Source: Pseudomonas fluorescens (lineage in GTDB: Bacteria > Pseudomonadota > Gammaproteobacteria > Pseudomonadales > Pseudomonadaceae). From it: a stretch of DNA of 37,669 bases. The notes under the pieces are model-generated. The model ran no database searches. It was not told the DNA's origin and saw only the letters and a program-made list of their open reading frames with translations. Numbering within the stretch: the stretch's first letter is position 1; each line of letters begins with the position of its first letter. The position numbers and the translations under genes were made by a program. Where the stretch lies: positions 1 through 37,669 of the forward strand of contig NZ_CABVHJ010000032.1 in NCBI RefSeq assembly GCF_902497745.1, written 5' to 3'. Below, piece by piece: positions 31,672 to 37,669 of the stretch.

Positions 31672-31833
31672 TCAGCGCGAGTTCATGTCTTCTGCGATCT
31701 TGACGGTCGATCTTTCCCTGCGCCTCCGAAGCCAGCTAAAGAGCGCATGCACCGGGTGCAAAAAGGCCGTAAGCACGCCTATGAGCATGATGACAAAGAT
31801 GATGATGAGCGGGACGCTTTCGTGCGAGAACAT
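31672..31833 (-). CDS. 53-residue single-span membrane protein
   Basis: Read by hand on the minus strand, ATG at 31833 to TGA at 31672 encodes 53 residues: a short polar start (MFSHESVP), one membrane helix (LIIIFVIMLIGVLTAFLHP), then a strongly basic cytoplasmic tail (SWLRRRRERSTVKIAED). AGGAG lies nine bases before the ATG. Positive-inside topology places the tail in the cytoplasm. No family is recognised. It lies between the small membrane protein and the integrase remnant, and points towards the former's end. About 130 bases on its left (31542-31671) hold no convincing gene. Confidence 0.6.
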   Translation of the reverse strand: MFSHESVPLIIIFVIMLIGVLTAFLHPVHALFSWLRRRRERSTVKIAEDMNSR

Positions 31834-32005
31834 GGTGGGTTACTCCTGTAGTCACTATGTCGGAACCCGCAGCCTAGACGCATCGAGCCATGTTTTCGAT
31901 GAACGTATGTTCATTCTCTGGCTCTTTAATTGTGATACGGCGCCGCAGAGAAGATTTTCAAAGCGTACGAGTTCGCAGCGCAAAGCCAGTGAGCTGTTTT
32001 TGTAC
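31834..32005. other. Gap between the small membrane protein and the integrase remnant
   Basis: About 170 AT-richer bases that carry the promoter side of the 53-residue protein and the left flank of the integrase. I see no gene, and no direct repeat that could be named as an attachment site. Confidence 0.3.
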
Positions 32006-33109
32006 CTACAGGGGCACAGCGTCTCCACAGGAATTGAGGGCTGATGGGCCGTTGCACACCTTCACCTCATCACTTTCGAAGTTGAAGATTGACCGGCTGA
32101 TAGTGCCCAGCAGATTCCCGTTGTCGATCTGAACGACGTTATAGGTCGAGGCGCCGCGGTAGGTATCCCTGAACTGGAACTGTCGGATGCTTGAAGCGAG
32201 TTGCGCATCTTCGTCCTCTAGAGCTTTCGCGATAGCAACATTGCGTGCATCGTCGAACCGTAGGCGAAGCATTGGCGCGGTCACGCGGCGACCATCCTCC
32301 GTAATGATCAAGTACGGGTTTCGCACTGCGCGCGCCTTACGCTGTGCGAGCAGCTTTTCTATCAGCTCACCCAAACCGTTAATGATCTCGCCGGCATCGA
32401 GCCGGATGCGGAGCTTTTTCGAGGTCTTGCTCTGGGCAACCTGCAGAAAGCTGTCGGTGACATCCGTAGCGCGCATGGATAGGACATCAGCAGGGCGTTG
32501 GCCCGTAAGATAGGCCAGGTCCATGGCGTCTTTGAGTTCTGGCACGGCAACACCGTAGACGGCATTCCAGATCGTGGCATCAGCGTAAAAGTCACGTGGC
32601 GTCTCTTTGTTCTTGCGCACACCGGAGGCTGGGTTTTCCTTGTCAGTGATACCCCATTCCCTGGCAATGTTATAGATGTGCGAGAGCAGTGAGATCTCGC
32701 GATTTGCCCGAACCTTCCCGGTCCGTTTGTCGCGGTACTGGGCTATCACCTGTGGTGTCACCGCATTGATCGGCGCTTCACTGAATGCTTTCCTGAGTTG
32801 TGTCAGTGAAAGCAAGTTGTCCTTTTGGGTTCTAGGCTTTTTCGCCGGAATGATCTCGGCTTCGTATCGGTCGAAAACTTTTCCCAGAAGGGTGTTCTTT
32901 TGCGGAATTGGCTTGCAATCGAGTTTCGCCCATTCCGCCTTGGCGACATCCAAGTCGCCACCCAACGGAATTTCCTTCCTCTTCCCCTGATCATCTCTCC
33001 CATCGTAGTAGTACCCGACCCACTCTGAGCCGTTTTTCATTGACCTAACCCGCCTGATCATTCGAGGTGGCAGATCCCGATTTGCAGCCTTTCTTGGTCG
33101 CATTTTCAC
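32006..33109 (-). pseudogene. Tyrosine integrase with replaced catalytic C-terminus
   Basis: The open frame of 367 codons is a phage-type integrase up to about residue 315. An arm-type N-terminus (basic, MKMRPRKAANRDLPPRMIRR), a core-binding SAM-like domain (KVFDRYEAEIIPAKKPRTQK, ANREISLLSHIYNIAREWG) and the start of the catalytic domain are present: TGQRPADVLSM holds the first catalytic Arg, and VAQSKTSKKLRIRL the Lys. Homology then stops at SIRQFQFRD, exactly where the H/R-x-x-R box should follow; instead TYRGASTYNVVQID and an unrelated 50-residue tail appear. The second Arg, the following His and the Tyr nucleophile are missing, so the enzyme should be inactive. Left end of the prophage remnant. 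Confidence 0.75.
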
Positions 33110-33243
33110 CCCACGCGTGAAAGATCTAGCGACCAGGCTTCAGCCGCAATATTGTCAGATGAAGGCTTCACACCGGACAGTTTCATTCGGGCGTACACGC
33201 GACCAACAACGGGTCGTCTTGCACCTGTAAGTACGTATTTCCA

Positions 33244-33576
33244 ATGACGAACGAGCAACAGGCACTGGCAGAGATGCCGATCTGGATGGTGATTGCCCTG
33301 TCATTGGTTGGCGGTGTATCCGGCGAGATGTGGCGCGCTGACAAGGATGGGGCAAGAGGCTGGACGTTACTGCGGCGTCTCGCACTTCGGTCCGGTGCCT
33401 GCATCGTCTGCGGCGTGTCGGCGATGATGTTGCTGTTCGGCGCAGGCCTGTCGATCTGGACAGCGGGCGCCCTGGGTTGCCTGACCGCGATGGCCGGAGC
33501 GGACGTCGCCATCGGCTTGTACGAACGCTGGGTCGCCAAGCGGCTGGACCTGAGCGAGGCCGAGCCGAAGGCATGA
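33244..33576 (+). CDS. Phage holin (HP1 holin-like family)
   Basis: A 110-residue protein with about three hydrophobic segments: MPIWMVIALSLVGGVSGEMW, LALRSGACIVCGVSAMMLLFG with LSIWTAGALGCLTAMAGADV, and a charged end (YERWVAKRLDLSEAEPKA). The block GGVSGEMWRADKDGARGW is typical of holins located before the terminase genes of Pseudomonas prophages. Holins open the inner membrane at the end of the lytic cycle; without endolysin nearby this copy is probably a relic. The ribosome site before the start is weak. Confidence 0.8.
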   Translation: MTNEQQALAEMPIWMVIALSLVGGVSGEMWRADKDGARGWTLLRRLALRSGACIVCGVSAMMLLFGAGLSIWTAGALGCLTAMAGADVAIGLYERWVAKRLDLSEAEPKA

Positions 33577-33630
33577 GCCGGGCAGGCCGGGTAGGGCGCC
33601 GATTTTTACGGGTCCTCCCCGAGGGCCGCC

Positions 33631-33664
33631 CCCTACACGGGTTATCGAACTCGCGGATTCTCTC
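33631..33664 (+). other. Candidate phage cos site
   Basis: ACGGGTTATCGAACTCGCGG (33637-33656) resembles the cosN region of phage lambda as I recall it (ACGGGCGGCGACCTCGCGGG): ACGGG and CTCGCGG are kept at nearly the same spacing. It lies 250 bases before a Nu1-like gene, about the distance found in lambda. The rest of 33577-33906 has no gene but shows repeated CTGAAA/TTGAAAAG motifs at 33842-33898, in the place where terminase-binding cosB sites would be. Confidence 0.5.
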
Positions 33665-33906
33665 TAGCTGAAGCCTTTGCAGGAATGTCCGTCTTTCCAA
33701 AGGGATGGGGGCAGGGCATGGCACTCGGATGCCGAGTCGATTGACCGGACCGGGCAGAAAACCGCCGGGGACCCTGGGGACTTCCAAAGGACACGGGGTC
33801 GGAAACCCGCGGGATCTTGTTAGTGGGAGGCCCACCAGCTTACTGAAATTTCAATCCACTGAAATCTTGAAAAGATTCATTGAAAAGCAGCTGAAAAGGA
33901 GGGCTT

Positions 33907-34509
33907 ATGAGCACAGCTACATACCTGTCAAAGAGCGCCTTCGCTGCGCACATCGGCCGATCACCGAGCTACATCACCTGGCTCAAGGAAAACGGCCGAC
34001 TGGTCCTGTCTCCAAATGGCAAGCAGGTCGACGTTCTGGCCACCGAAGCATTGATCCGCGATACCGCTGATCCGAGCAAGGCTGCCGTCGCAGCTCGCCA
34101 CCAACAGGAGCGGCTTCAGCGTGATGTGTACAGCCACGTCGCTGCACAATCCGAACCGACTAACATGGCTGCGCCGCCGCCCGCTGATCCTGCGCAAGGG
34201 CAGACCCCAGACTTTCAGAAAGCACGAGCGCATCGCGAGCATTACCTGGCGCGGATGGCGGAGATGGAGTTTCGCAAGGCGCAGGGGGAACTGGTGGAAA
34301 TGAGCTTTGTGCAGAAAGCCGCTTTTGAAACGGCGCGTTCGCTCAATCATTCGTTGATGAGCCTGTCGCCCCAATTGGCACCGCTGTTAGCTGCCCTATC
34401 TGATCCATGGGAAGTAGAGCGGCAGCTAACCGCCGCGCTGCGCCAGCGGCTCAACGAGGCGGCTCAGGTGTCCAGCGACGACTTTGGATTAGCATTGGAC
34501 GATTGCTGA
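33907..34509 (+). CDS. Phage terminase small subunit, Nu1-like
   Basis: A 200-residue protein. The N-terminal ~50 residues resemble a winged helix-turn-helix (YLSKSAFAAHIGRSPSYITWLKENGR, then VDVLATEALIRDTAD), a Pro/Ala/Gln-rich linker follows at about 75-105, and the C-terminal part (HREHYLARMAEMEFRKAQGE, EMSFVQKAAFETARSL, EVERQLTAALRQRLNEAA) matches the oligomerisation half of lambda Nu1-type subunits. It would bind cos and load the large subunit. GGAGG lies seven bases before the ATG. The large subunit gene that should follow is missing; the reading ends at 34509 and non-phage sequence follows. Confidence 0.75.
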   Translation: MSTATYLSKSAFAAHIGRSPSYITWLKENGRLVLSPNGKQVDVLATEALIRDTADPSKAAVAARHQQERLQRDVYSHVAAQSEPTNMAAPPPADPAQGQTPDFQKARAHREHYLARMAEMEFRKAQGELVEMSFVQKAAFETARSLNHSLMSLSPQLAPLLAALSDPWEVERQLTAALRQRLNEAAQVSSDDFGLALDDC

Positions 34510-34785
34510 TGATGTGCCGATCTTATTCGTCCGGAATGATCGTTTAGCACCGCTCGCTTTCGGCAAGAAGTGGACGTTCTGGCGTCTCATTCTTCATCGA
34601 GACTTATTCACTTTTCGAAAGCTGTATTAAGATCGGCAGTTGGATCTGAAATCCGATGGCGCGGGAATCGCGTCATGCAACAAAATGACTTCGGCTCGCA
34701 GAATGCAGTTGAATCGCACTGCCCGATGGTTGGCCAGCTCAACGAAAATCGCATTCGCTGAGCGGGCACCCGTCTCTAGCAAATC
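34510..34785. other. Junction between prophage remnant and MFS gene
   Basis: About 275 bases with no convincing gene. The sequence changes character here: it is less GC-biased than the chromosomal part and has no similarity that I recognise to a terminase large subunit, so the deletion junction of the prophage must lie at or near 34510. Confidence 0.35.
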
Positions 34786-36078
34786 TCAAGTGGTAGCGAA
34801 TTCAGACACAGGTTTCTTCTGTCTAATGGTCATGATGATAGCTGCAGCAAACAAGCACAGTACACCTGCCGTGAAAAACGCTGGCAGGTAGCTAAGCAGA
34901 TTTACTCGGGACCACCCAGCTCCGTAAGCGGCTACCGCAGCACCAATCTGATGGCCGGCGAATACCCATCCGAACACCAAGCCAGCACGCTCTGGCCCGA
35001 ACTTGTTGACGGCGAGGCGAACTGTGGGTGGCACGGTGGCAATCCAGTCGAGTCCGTAGAATATTGCGAAGACCGACAAACCGAAGATCGTAAAGTCTGA
35101 ATACGGTAGCGCGATCAGCGATAGGCCGCGCAATCCATAGTACCAAAACAGCAGGTGCCGGCTGTCGTAACGGTCTGAAAGCCAGCCTGAGAGAACAGTG
35201 CCAATCAGATCAAAAACACCCATGGCTGCTAGCAGCCCCGAAGCTTGGATCTGGTTAATACCGAAGTCACCGCACAGCGGAATCAGGTGCACTTGGACCA
35301 AGCCAGCGGTACTCGCGCCACAGATAAAAAAGGTGGCGAATAGAACCCAGAAGACACGTGTTCTGGATGCATCACGCAGTGTATGCAAAGTCGCCATAAA
35401 CACTGACTCGCCACTTGCGACGGGCTCGACGATTGGACCTGTGTTCGTGTTGCCGTATGGTCGCAGTCCTAGATCGCTCGGACGGTCGCGCATGAACATG
35501 AGCACTGCGAACGCCGCCAGCGCAAGCAGCGTAGAGAGCAAAACGAGCGCCCAACGCCAGCCATAATGTTCGGTAACGCTTGCGAGCAGCGGCATGAATA
35601 CAAGTTGACCTGTGGCGTTACTCGCGGTCAACACACCGATCACAAGACCTCGGCGCTGGTCGAACCAACGCGATGACACGACAGCCCCTAGTACCAAGGC
35701 GGTCATGCCTGCGCCTACACCAACACCCACTCCCCATAATGCAATTAACTGCCAGACCTGCGTCATATTGAGCGACACAAGAAGGCAGGTCATTATCAAG
35801 GTGATAGCTACAACCGTGACATTGCGCGGCCCATATTTGCTCATTAATGCAGCAGCGAACGGAGCCGTCAGTCCAAACAAGACAAATCGAATCGAAAGTG
35901 CTGATGAGATGTCCGTAGTGTTCCAGCCAAATTCCATCTGCATGGGTACGATGAAAATGCCGGGCGCACCTACCGCTGCTGCACTTACCAGGGCAGCCAT
36001 AAATGTTACGGCGATCATGGCCCAGGCATAGTGGGAACCTCGTCGCGCGAGGAGGTTGGAGAGCCATTCTGAAAGCAT
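34786..36078 (-). CDS. MFS transporter (monocarboxylate/OFA-like)
   Basis: A 430-residue carrier with about twelve helices: YAWAMIAVTFMAALVSAAAV and APGIFIVPMQMEFGWNTTDI in helix one and the first loop, FAAALMSKYGPRNVTVVAI (motif A), a central loop of ~30 residues (RDRPSDLGLRPYGNTN), and LSGWLSDRYDSRHLLFWYYG in the second half. The opening GW-x-x-x-x-I-S motif and the RPSDLGLRPYG loop are usual for carriers of organic acids in catabolic clusters. AAGGGG lies about six bases before the ATG at 36078. It lies between the prophage remnant and the SDR remnant, on the same strand as the latter, and was probably acquired with it. Confidence 0.85.
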   Translation of the reverse strand: MLSEWLSNLLARRGSHYAWAMIAVTFMAALVSAAAVGAPGIFIVPMQMEFGWNTTDISSALSIRFVLFGLTAPFAAALMSKYGPRNVTVVAITLIMTCLLVSLNMTQVWQLIALWGVGVGVGAGMTALVLGAVVSSRWFDQRRGLVIGVLTASNATGQLVFMPLLASVTEHYGWRWALVLLSTLLALAAFAVLMFMRDRPSDLGLRPYGNTNTGPIVEPVASGESVFMATLHTLRDASRTRVFWVLFATFFICGASTAGLVQVHLIPLCGDFGINQIQASGLLAAMGVFDLIGTVLSGWLSDRYDSRHLLFWYYGLRGLSLIALPYSDFTIFGLSVFAIFYGLDWIATVPPTVRLAVNKFGPERAGLVFGWVFAGHQIGAAVAAYGAGWSRVNLLSYLPAFFTAGVLCLFAAAIIMTIRQKKPVSEFATT

Positions 36079-36392
36079 AGGTACCCCTTAAATTTTCACT
36101 TGGAGATTAGAAAAAGAACTGCCAGGTGGCTTGGTTTGATTGAAAGCAATCCCGTTAATGGCCCGAGCGGGACTTTATTGCCGAAATTCTTTCTTATAAG
36201 GGCGAGCGATCCGTCCCTGATACTCCAGTAACTAGTGCGAGAGGTGGGACAGAATCTGAAAGGTCGCTGAAAACCTAGGAGCCTGAAGGCAACTTGGTGG
36301 AAGCAGCCGCTGTTGAAACGGCGCTTCCAAGCCTTCTACTGTTCTAAATTAGGTATTTGCCAAGCGTATAACGGGGATTGGCCGATAGCACT
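36079..36392. other. Upstream region of the MFS gene
   Basis: About 315 bases without a gene. It should carry the MFS promoter. GGAAGC (36300-36305) and GCTTCC (36324-36329) form a small inverted repeat with nearby complementary bases, possibly the terminator hairpin of the SDR gene whose stop lies at 36393. Confidence 0.35.
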
Positions 36393-36434
36393 CTAGATCT
36401 GGGTGAAGCCGCCATCCACGAACATTTCCGAGCC
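36393..36434 (-). pseudogene. 3' remnant of a short-chain dehydrogenase gene cut by the IS
   Basis: Read on the minus strand, the last 13 codons before a TAG stop encode GSEMFVDGGFTQI, the standard C-terminus of classical SDR dehydrogenases (the G-S-E-x-F-V-D-G-G motif). The reading is interrupted at 36435, the outer base of the insertion sequence. The rest of the gene must lie beyond the window or be lost. It was co-directional with the MFS gene, suggesting a former catabolic operon. Confidence 0.7.
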
Positions 36435-36460
36435 TGTAGTGGTCTAATGAAACCGGACAC
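36435..36460. repeat. Left terminal inverted repeat of the IS
   Basis: The outer 26 bases begin TGTAGTGGTC and end CCGGACAC, matching the right end at 20 of 26 positions. Confidence 0.85.
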
Positions 36461-36498
36461 CCATTTAGGCGAGAATGCTCGCCAGATCGAGGTGTCAG

Positions 36499-36807
36499 AT
36501 GACTAAACAACGCCGCTCCTTTACTCCTGAATTCAAGCGCGAGGCTGCCGACCTTGTGCTCAAACAAAACTACAGCTACATCGAAGCCAGCCGTTCACTC
36601 GGCATTGGTGAATCGGCATTGCGCCGCTGGGTTGACCAGATTCAGAAAGAACATAAAGGCGTCACCCCGCAGAGCAAGGCACTGACTCCGGAACAGCAAA
36701 AAATTCAGGAGCTGGAAGCCCGGATTGCTCGGCTTGAGCGAGAGAAATCAATACTAAAAAAGGCTACCGCGCTCTTGATGTCGGAAGATCACGAGCGTTC
36801 GCGCTGA
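36499..36807 (+). CDS. IS3-family transposase OrfA
   Basis: A 102-residue protein. The helix-turn-helix that binds the IS ends is at residues 5-50 (RRSFTPEFKREAADLVLKQN, YIEASRSLGIGESALRRWV), followed by a leucine-zipper-like coiled coil (IQELEARIARLEREKSILKK) for dimerisation. The ATG at 36499 is chosen because the product then starts at the family N-terminus MTKQRRSFTPEFK. The gene ends shortly after an A6G slippery run and overlaps the upstream-extended frame of orfB, so it is both made alone and fused. Confidence 0.92.
   Translation: MTKQRRSFTPEFKREAADLVLKQNYSYIEASRSLGIGESALRRWVDQIQKEHKGVTPQSKALTPEQQKIQELEARIARLEREKSILKKATALLMSEDHERSR
36756..36762 (+). promoter_or_regulatory. Programmed -1 frameshift site (AAAAAAG)
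   Basis: The OrfA frame reads CTA AAA AAG here, the canonical A-AAA-AAG slippery heptamer. The -1 frame is open from 36762 into orfB without a stop, so slippage gives the OrfAB fusion that is the active transposase of IS3 elements. Confidence 0.8.
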
Positions 36808-36815
36808 TTGACCAG

Positions 36816-37661
36816 TTGAGGGCACATGAGCCGGTTGATTGGCTGTGCAAGGTGTTTGACGTCACTCGCTCGTGTTACTACGCCCAGCGCCTGCGGCGCC
36901 GCACGCCCGATGTTGAACGGCTTCGATTGCGTAGTCGCGTCAGTGAGCTGTTCTCGCAAAGTCGCAGCTCTGCGGGCAGTCGCAGCATCCTGTCGCTGAT
37001 GCGTGAAGACGGTGAGCAACTCGGTCGATTCAAAGTGCGTAGCTTGATGCGCGAGCTTGATTTAGTCAGCAAACAACCCGGCTCCCATGCCTACAAACGA
37101 GCAACAGTAGAAAGACTGGATATCCCGAACACATTGAACCGCGAGTTCGACGTGCCAGCGCCCAATCAAGTCTGGTGCGGCGATATCACCTACATTTGGG
37201 CGCAAGGAAAGTGGCATTACCTGGCTGTCGTCCTGGATCTTTGTACGCGTCGGATCGTGGGCTGGGCGCTGTCGGAAAAGCCAGACGCTGAGCTGGTGAT
37301 CAAAGCGCTGGATATGGCTTACGAGCAGCGTGGCAGGCCTTCGGATCTGCTATTCCACTCGGACCAGGGATCGCAATATGCAAGCCGACTCTTTCGCCAG
37401 CGGTTGTGGCGATACCGCATGCGCCAGAGCATGAGTCGACGAGGAAACTGCTGGGATAACGCACCGATGGAGCGCGTATTTCGCAGCTTGAAAACAGAAT
37501 GGATACCGACCGTGGGCTATCGAACTGCGCAGGAAGCACAGCGCGATATCAGCCATTTTTTGATGCATCGCTACAACTGGATTCGGCCTCACCAATTCAA
37601 CGATGGGTTGGCGCCAGCGCGGGCCGAGGAAAAACTTAACGTCGTGTCCGGGATTAGTTGA
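36816..37661 (+). CDS. IS3-family transposase OrfB (DDE catalytic part)
   Basis: A 281-residue open frame from 36816; in the fusion it extends back to the slippery site. The N-terminal part has the HTH_21-like segment (VDWLCKVFDVTRSCYYAQRL, SAGSRSILSLMREDG), and the retroviral-integrase-type core carries the DDE triad: WCGDITYIWAQGKWHYLAVV (Asp), FHSDQGSQYASRLF (Asp), NCWDNAPMERVFRSLKTEW (Glu). All three catalytic residues are present and the frame is intact, so the element may still be active. The stop codon lies inside the right inverted repeat. Confidence 0.93.
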   Translation: MRAHEPVDWLCKVFDVTRSCYYAQRLRRRTPDVERLRLRSRVSELFSQSRSSAGSRSILSLMREDGEQLGRFKVRSLMRELDLVSKQPGSHAYKRATVERLDIPNTLNREFDVPAPNQVWCGDITYIWAQGKWHYLAVVLDLCTRRIVGWALSEKPDAELVIKALDMAYEQRGRPSDLLFHSDQGSQYASRLFRQRLWRYRMRQSMSRRGNCWDNAPMERVFRSLKTEWIPTVGYRTAQEAQRDISHFLMHRYNWIRPHQFNDGLAPARAEEKLNVVSGIS

Positions 37662-37669
37662 CCACCACA
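37644..37669. repeat. Right terminal inverted repeat of the IS
   Basis: Reads GTGTCCGGGATTAGTTGACC then ACCACA; it contains the OrfB stop codon and ends exactly at the window end. Confidence 0.85.

Larger units (their letters stand above)
32006..34509. mobile_element. Prophage remnant (integrase, holin, cos-like site, terminase small subunit)
   Basis: Four phage features lie together: a broken integrase, an HP1-type holin, a lambda-like cos candidate and a Nu1-like terminase small subunit. Order and direction of holin-cos-terS are as in lambdoid Pseudomonas phages, where terminase large subunit, portal and capsid genes should follow; instead unrelated sequence begins at 34510. Replication, regulation and structural genes are absent. 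The right and left limits are approximate because no attachment-site repeat was found. Confidence 0.75.
36435..37669 (+). mobile_element. IS3-family insertion sequence, 1235 bp, complete to the window end
   Basis: The element is bounded by imperfect 26-base inverted repeats: 36435-36460 (TGTAGTGGTCTAATGAAACC then GGACAC) and 37644-37669, which on the other strand reads TGTGGTGGTCAACTAATCCC then GGACAC; 20 of 26 positions agree. Between them lie orfA and orfB of an IS3-type transposase with an A6G slippery site. The last base of the window is the last base of the element, so the target duplication cannot be seen on that side. The insertion destroyed an SDR gene. Confidence 0.9.

Noticed and set aside
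33155..33835. 226-codon minus-strand frame across the holin and cos region
   Set aside because: Arg/Pro/Ser-rich shadow translation overlapping a recognised holin.
32006..34509. Phage-inducible chromosomal island rather than prophage remnant
   Set aside because: No AlpA/Stl-type regulator, no primase/replication gene, and the integrase is broken; holin next to terS is typical of a prophage. The satellite idea is kept only as a possibility for the cos/terS part.

Overview
The window looks like a chromosomal segment of a fluorescent-group Pseudomonas. The evidence is the type of gene content (TonB siderophore receptor, many LysR regulators, two DUF6124 proteins, a secreted epoxide-hydrolase-like enzyme), the Pseudomonas-type intergenic palindromes (for example the perfect inverted repeats at 8825-8887 and 26884-26973) and the high-GC codon use. 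Species cannot be fixed from sequence alone. The last base coincides with the outer end of an IS3-family element and the first bases lie inside a tandem repeat, so both window edges sit in repetitive DNA.

Region 1 (1-8390): a ~111-bp tandem repeat, a LysE-type exporter, an orphan GAF histidine kinase convergent with it, a TonB-dependent siderophore receptor with a likely Fur site and terminator, a YghU-type glutathione transferase, then a co-directional block of LysR regulator, exported alpha/beta hydrolase and GFA-family protein. Region 2 (8514-14863): a DUF2798 membrane protein, a chromosomal APH(3')-like kinase, a thiamine-diphosphate enzyme, a DUF72 protein with a TTG start whose stop codon is supplied by a repeat element, a small acidic protein and an MHS-family MFS carrier. 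Region 3 (15053-18292): a compact, overlapping four-gene ABC importer of the phosphonate/selenate class (binding protein, ATPase, two permeases) with no catabolic genes beside it.

Region 4 (18422-24288): an SDR protein lacking the catalytic Tyr, a RidA protein whose Shine-Dalgarno lies in a perfect hairpin, a divergent LysR regulator, a GlxA-type AraC regulator, another tandem repeat locus, and two DUF6124 genes in tandem. The first DUF6124 gene has a long leader with mutually exclusive pairing possibilities. Region 5 (24608-31541): tRNA-Gln(TTG) with a strong terminator, rlhA, a second RidA protein, gstA divergent from a GcvA-like LysR gene, a secreted cupin, and an MFS carrier overlapping a small coiled-coil-like gene.

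Region 6 (31672-37669) is accessory DNA: a 53-residue membrane protein, an integrase whose catalytic C-terminus is replaced, a holin, a lambda-like cos candidate and a Nu1-like terminase small subunit (a prophage remnant retaining its packaging start), then an MFS carrier, the last 13 codons of an SDR gene, and an IS3-family insertion sequence of 1235 bp that truncated it. The most unusual observations are the DUF6124 leader, the ridA hairpin, and the cos/terS remnant with a chimeric integrase.
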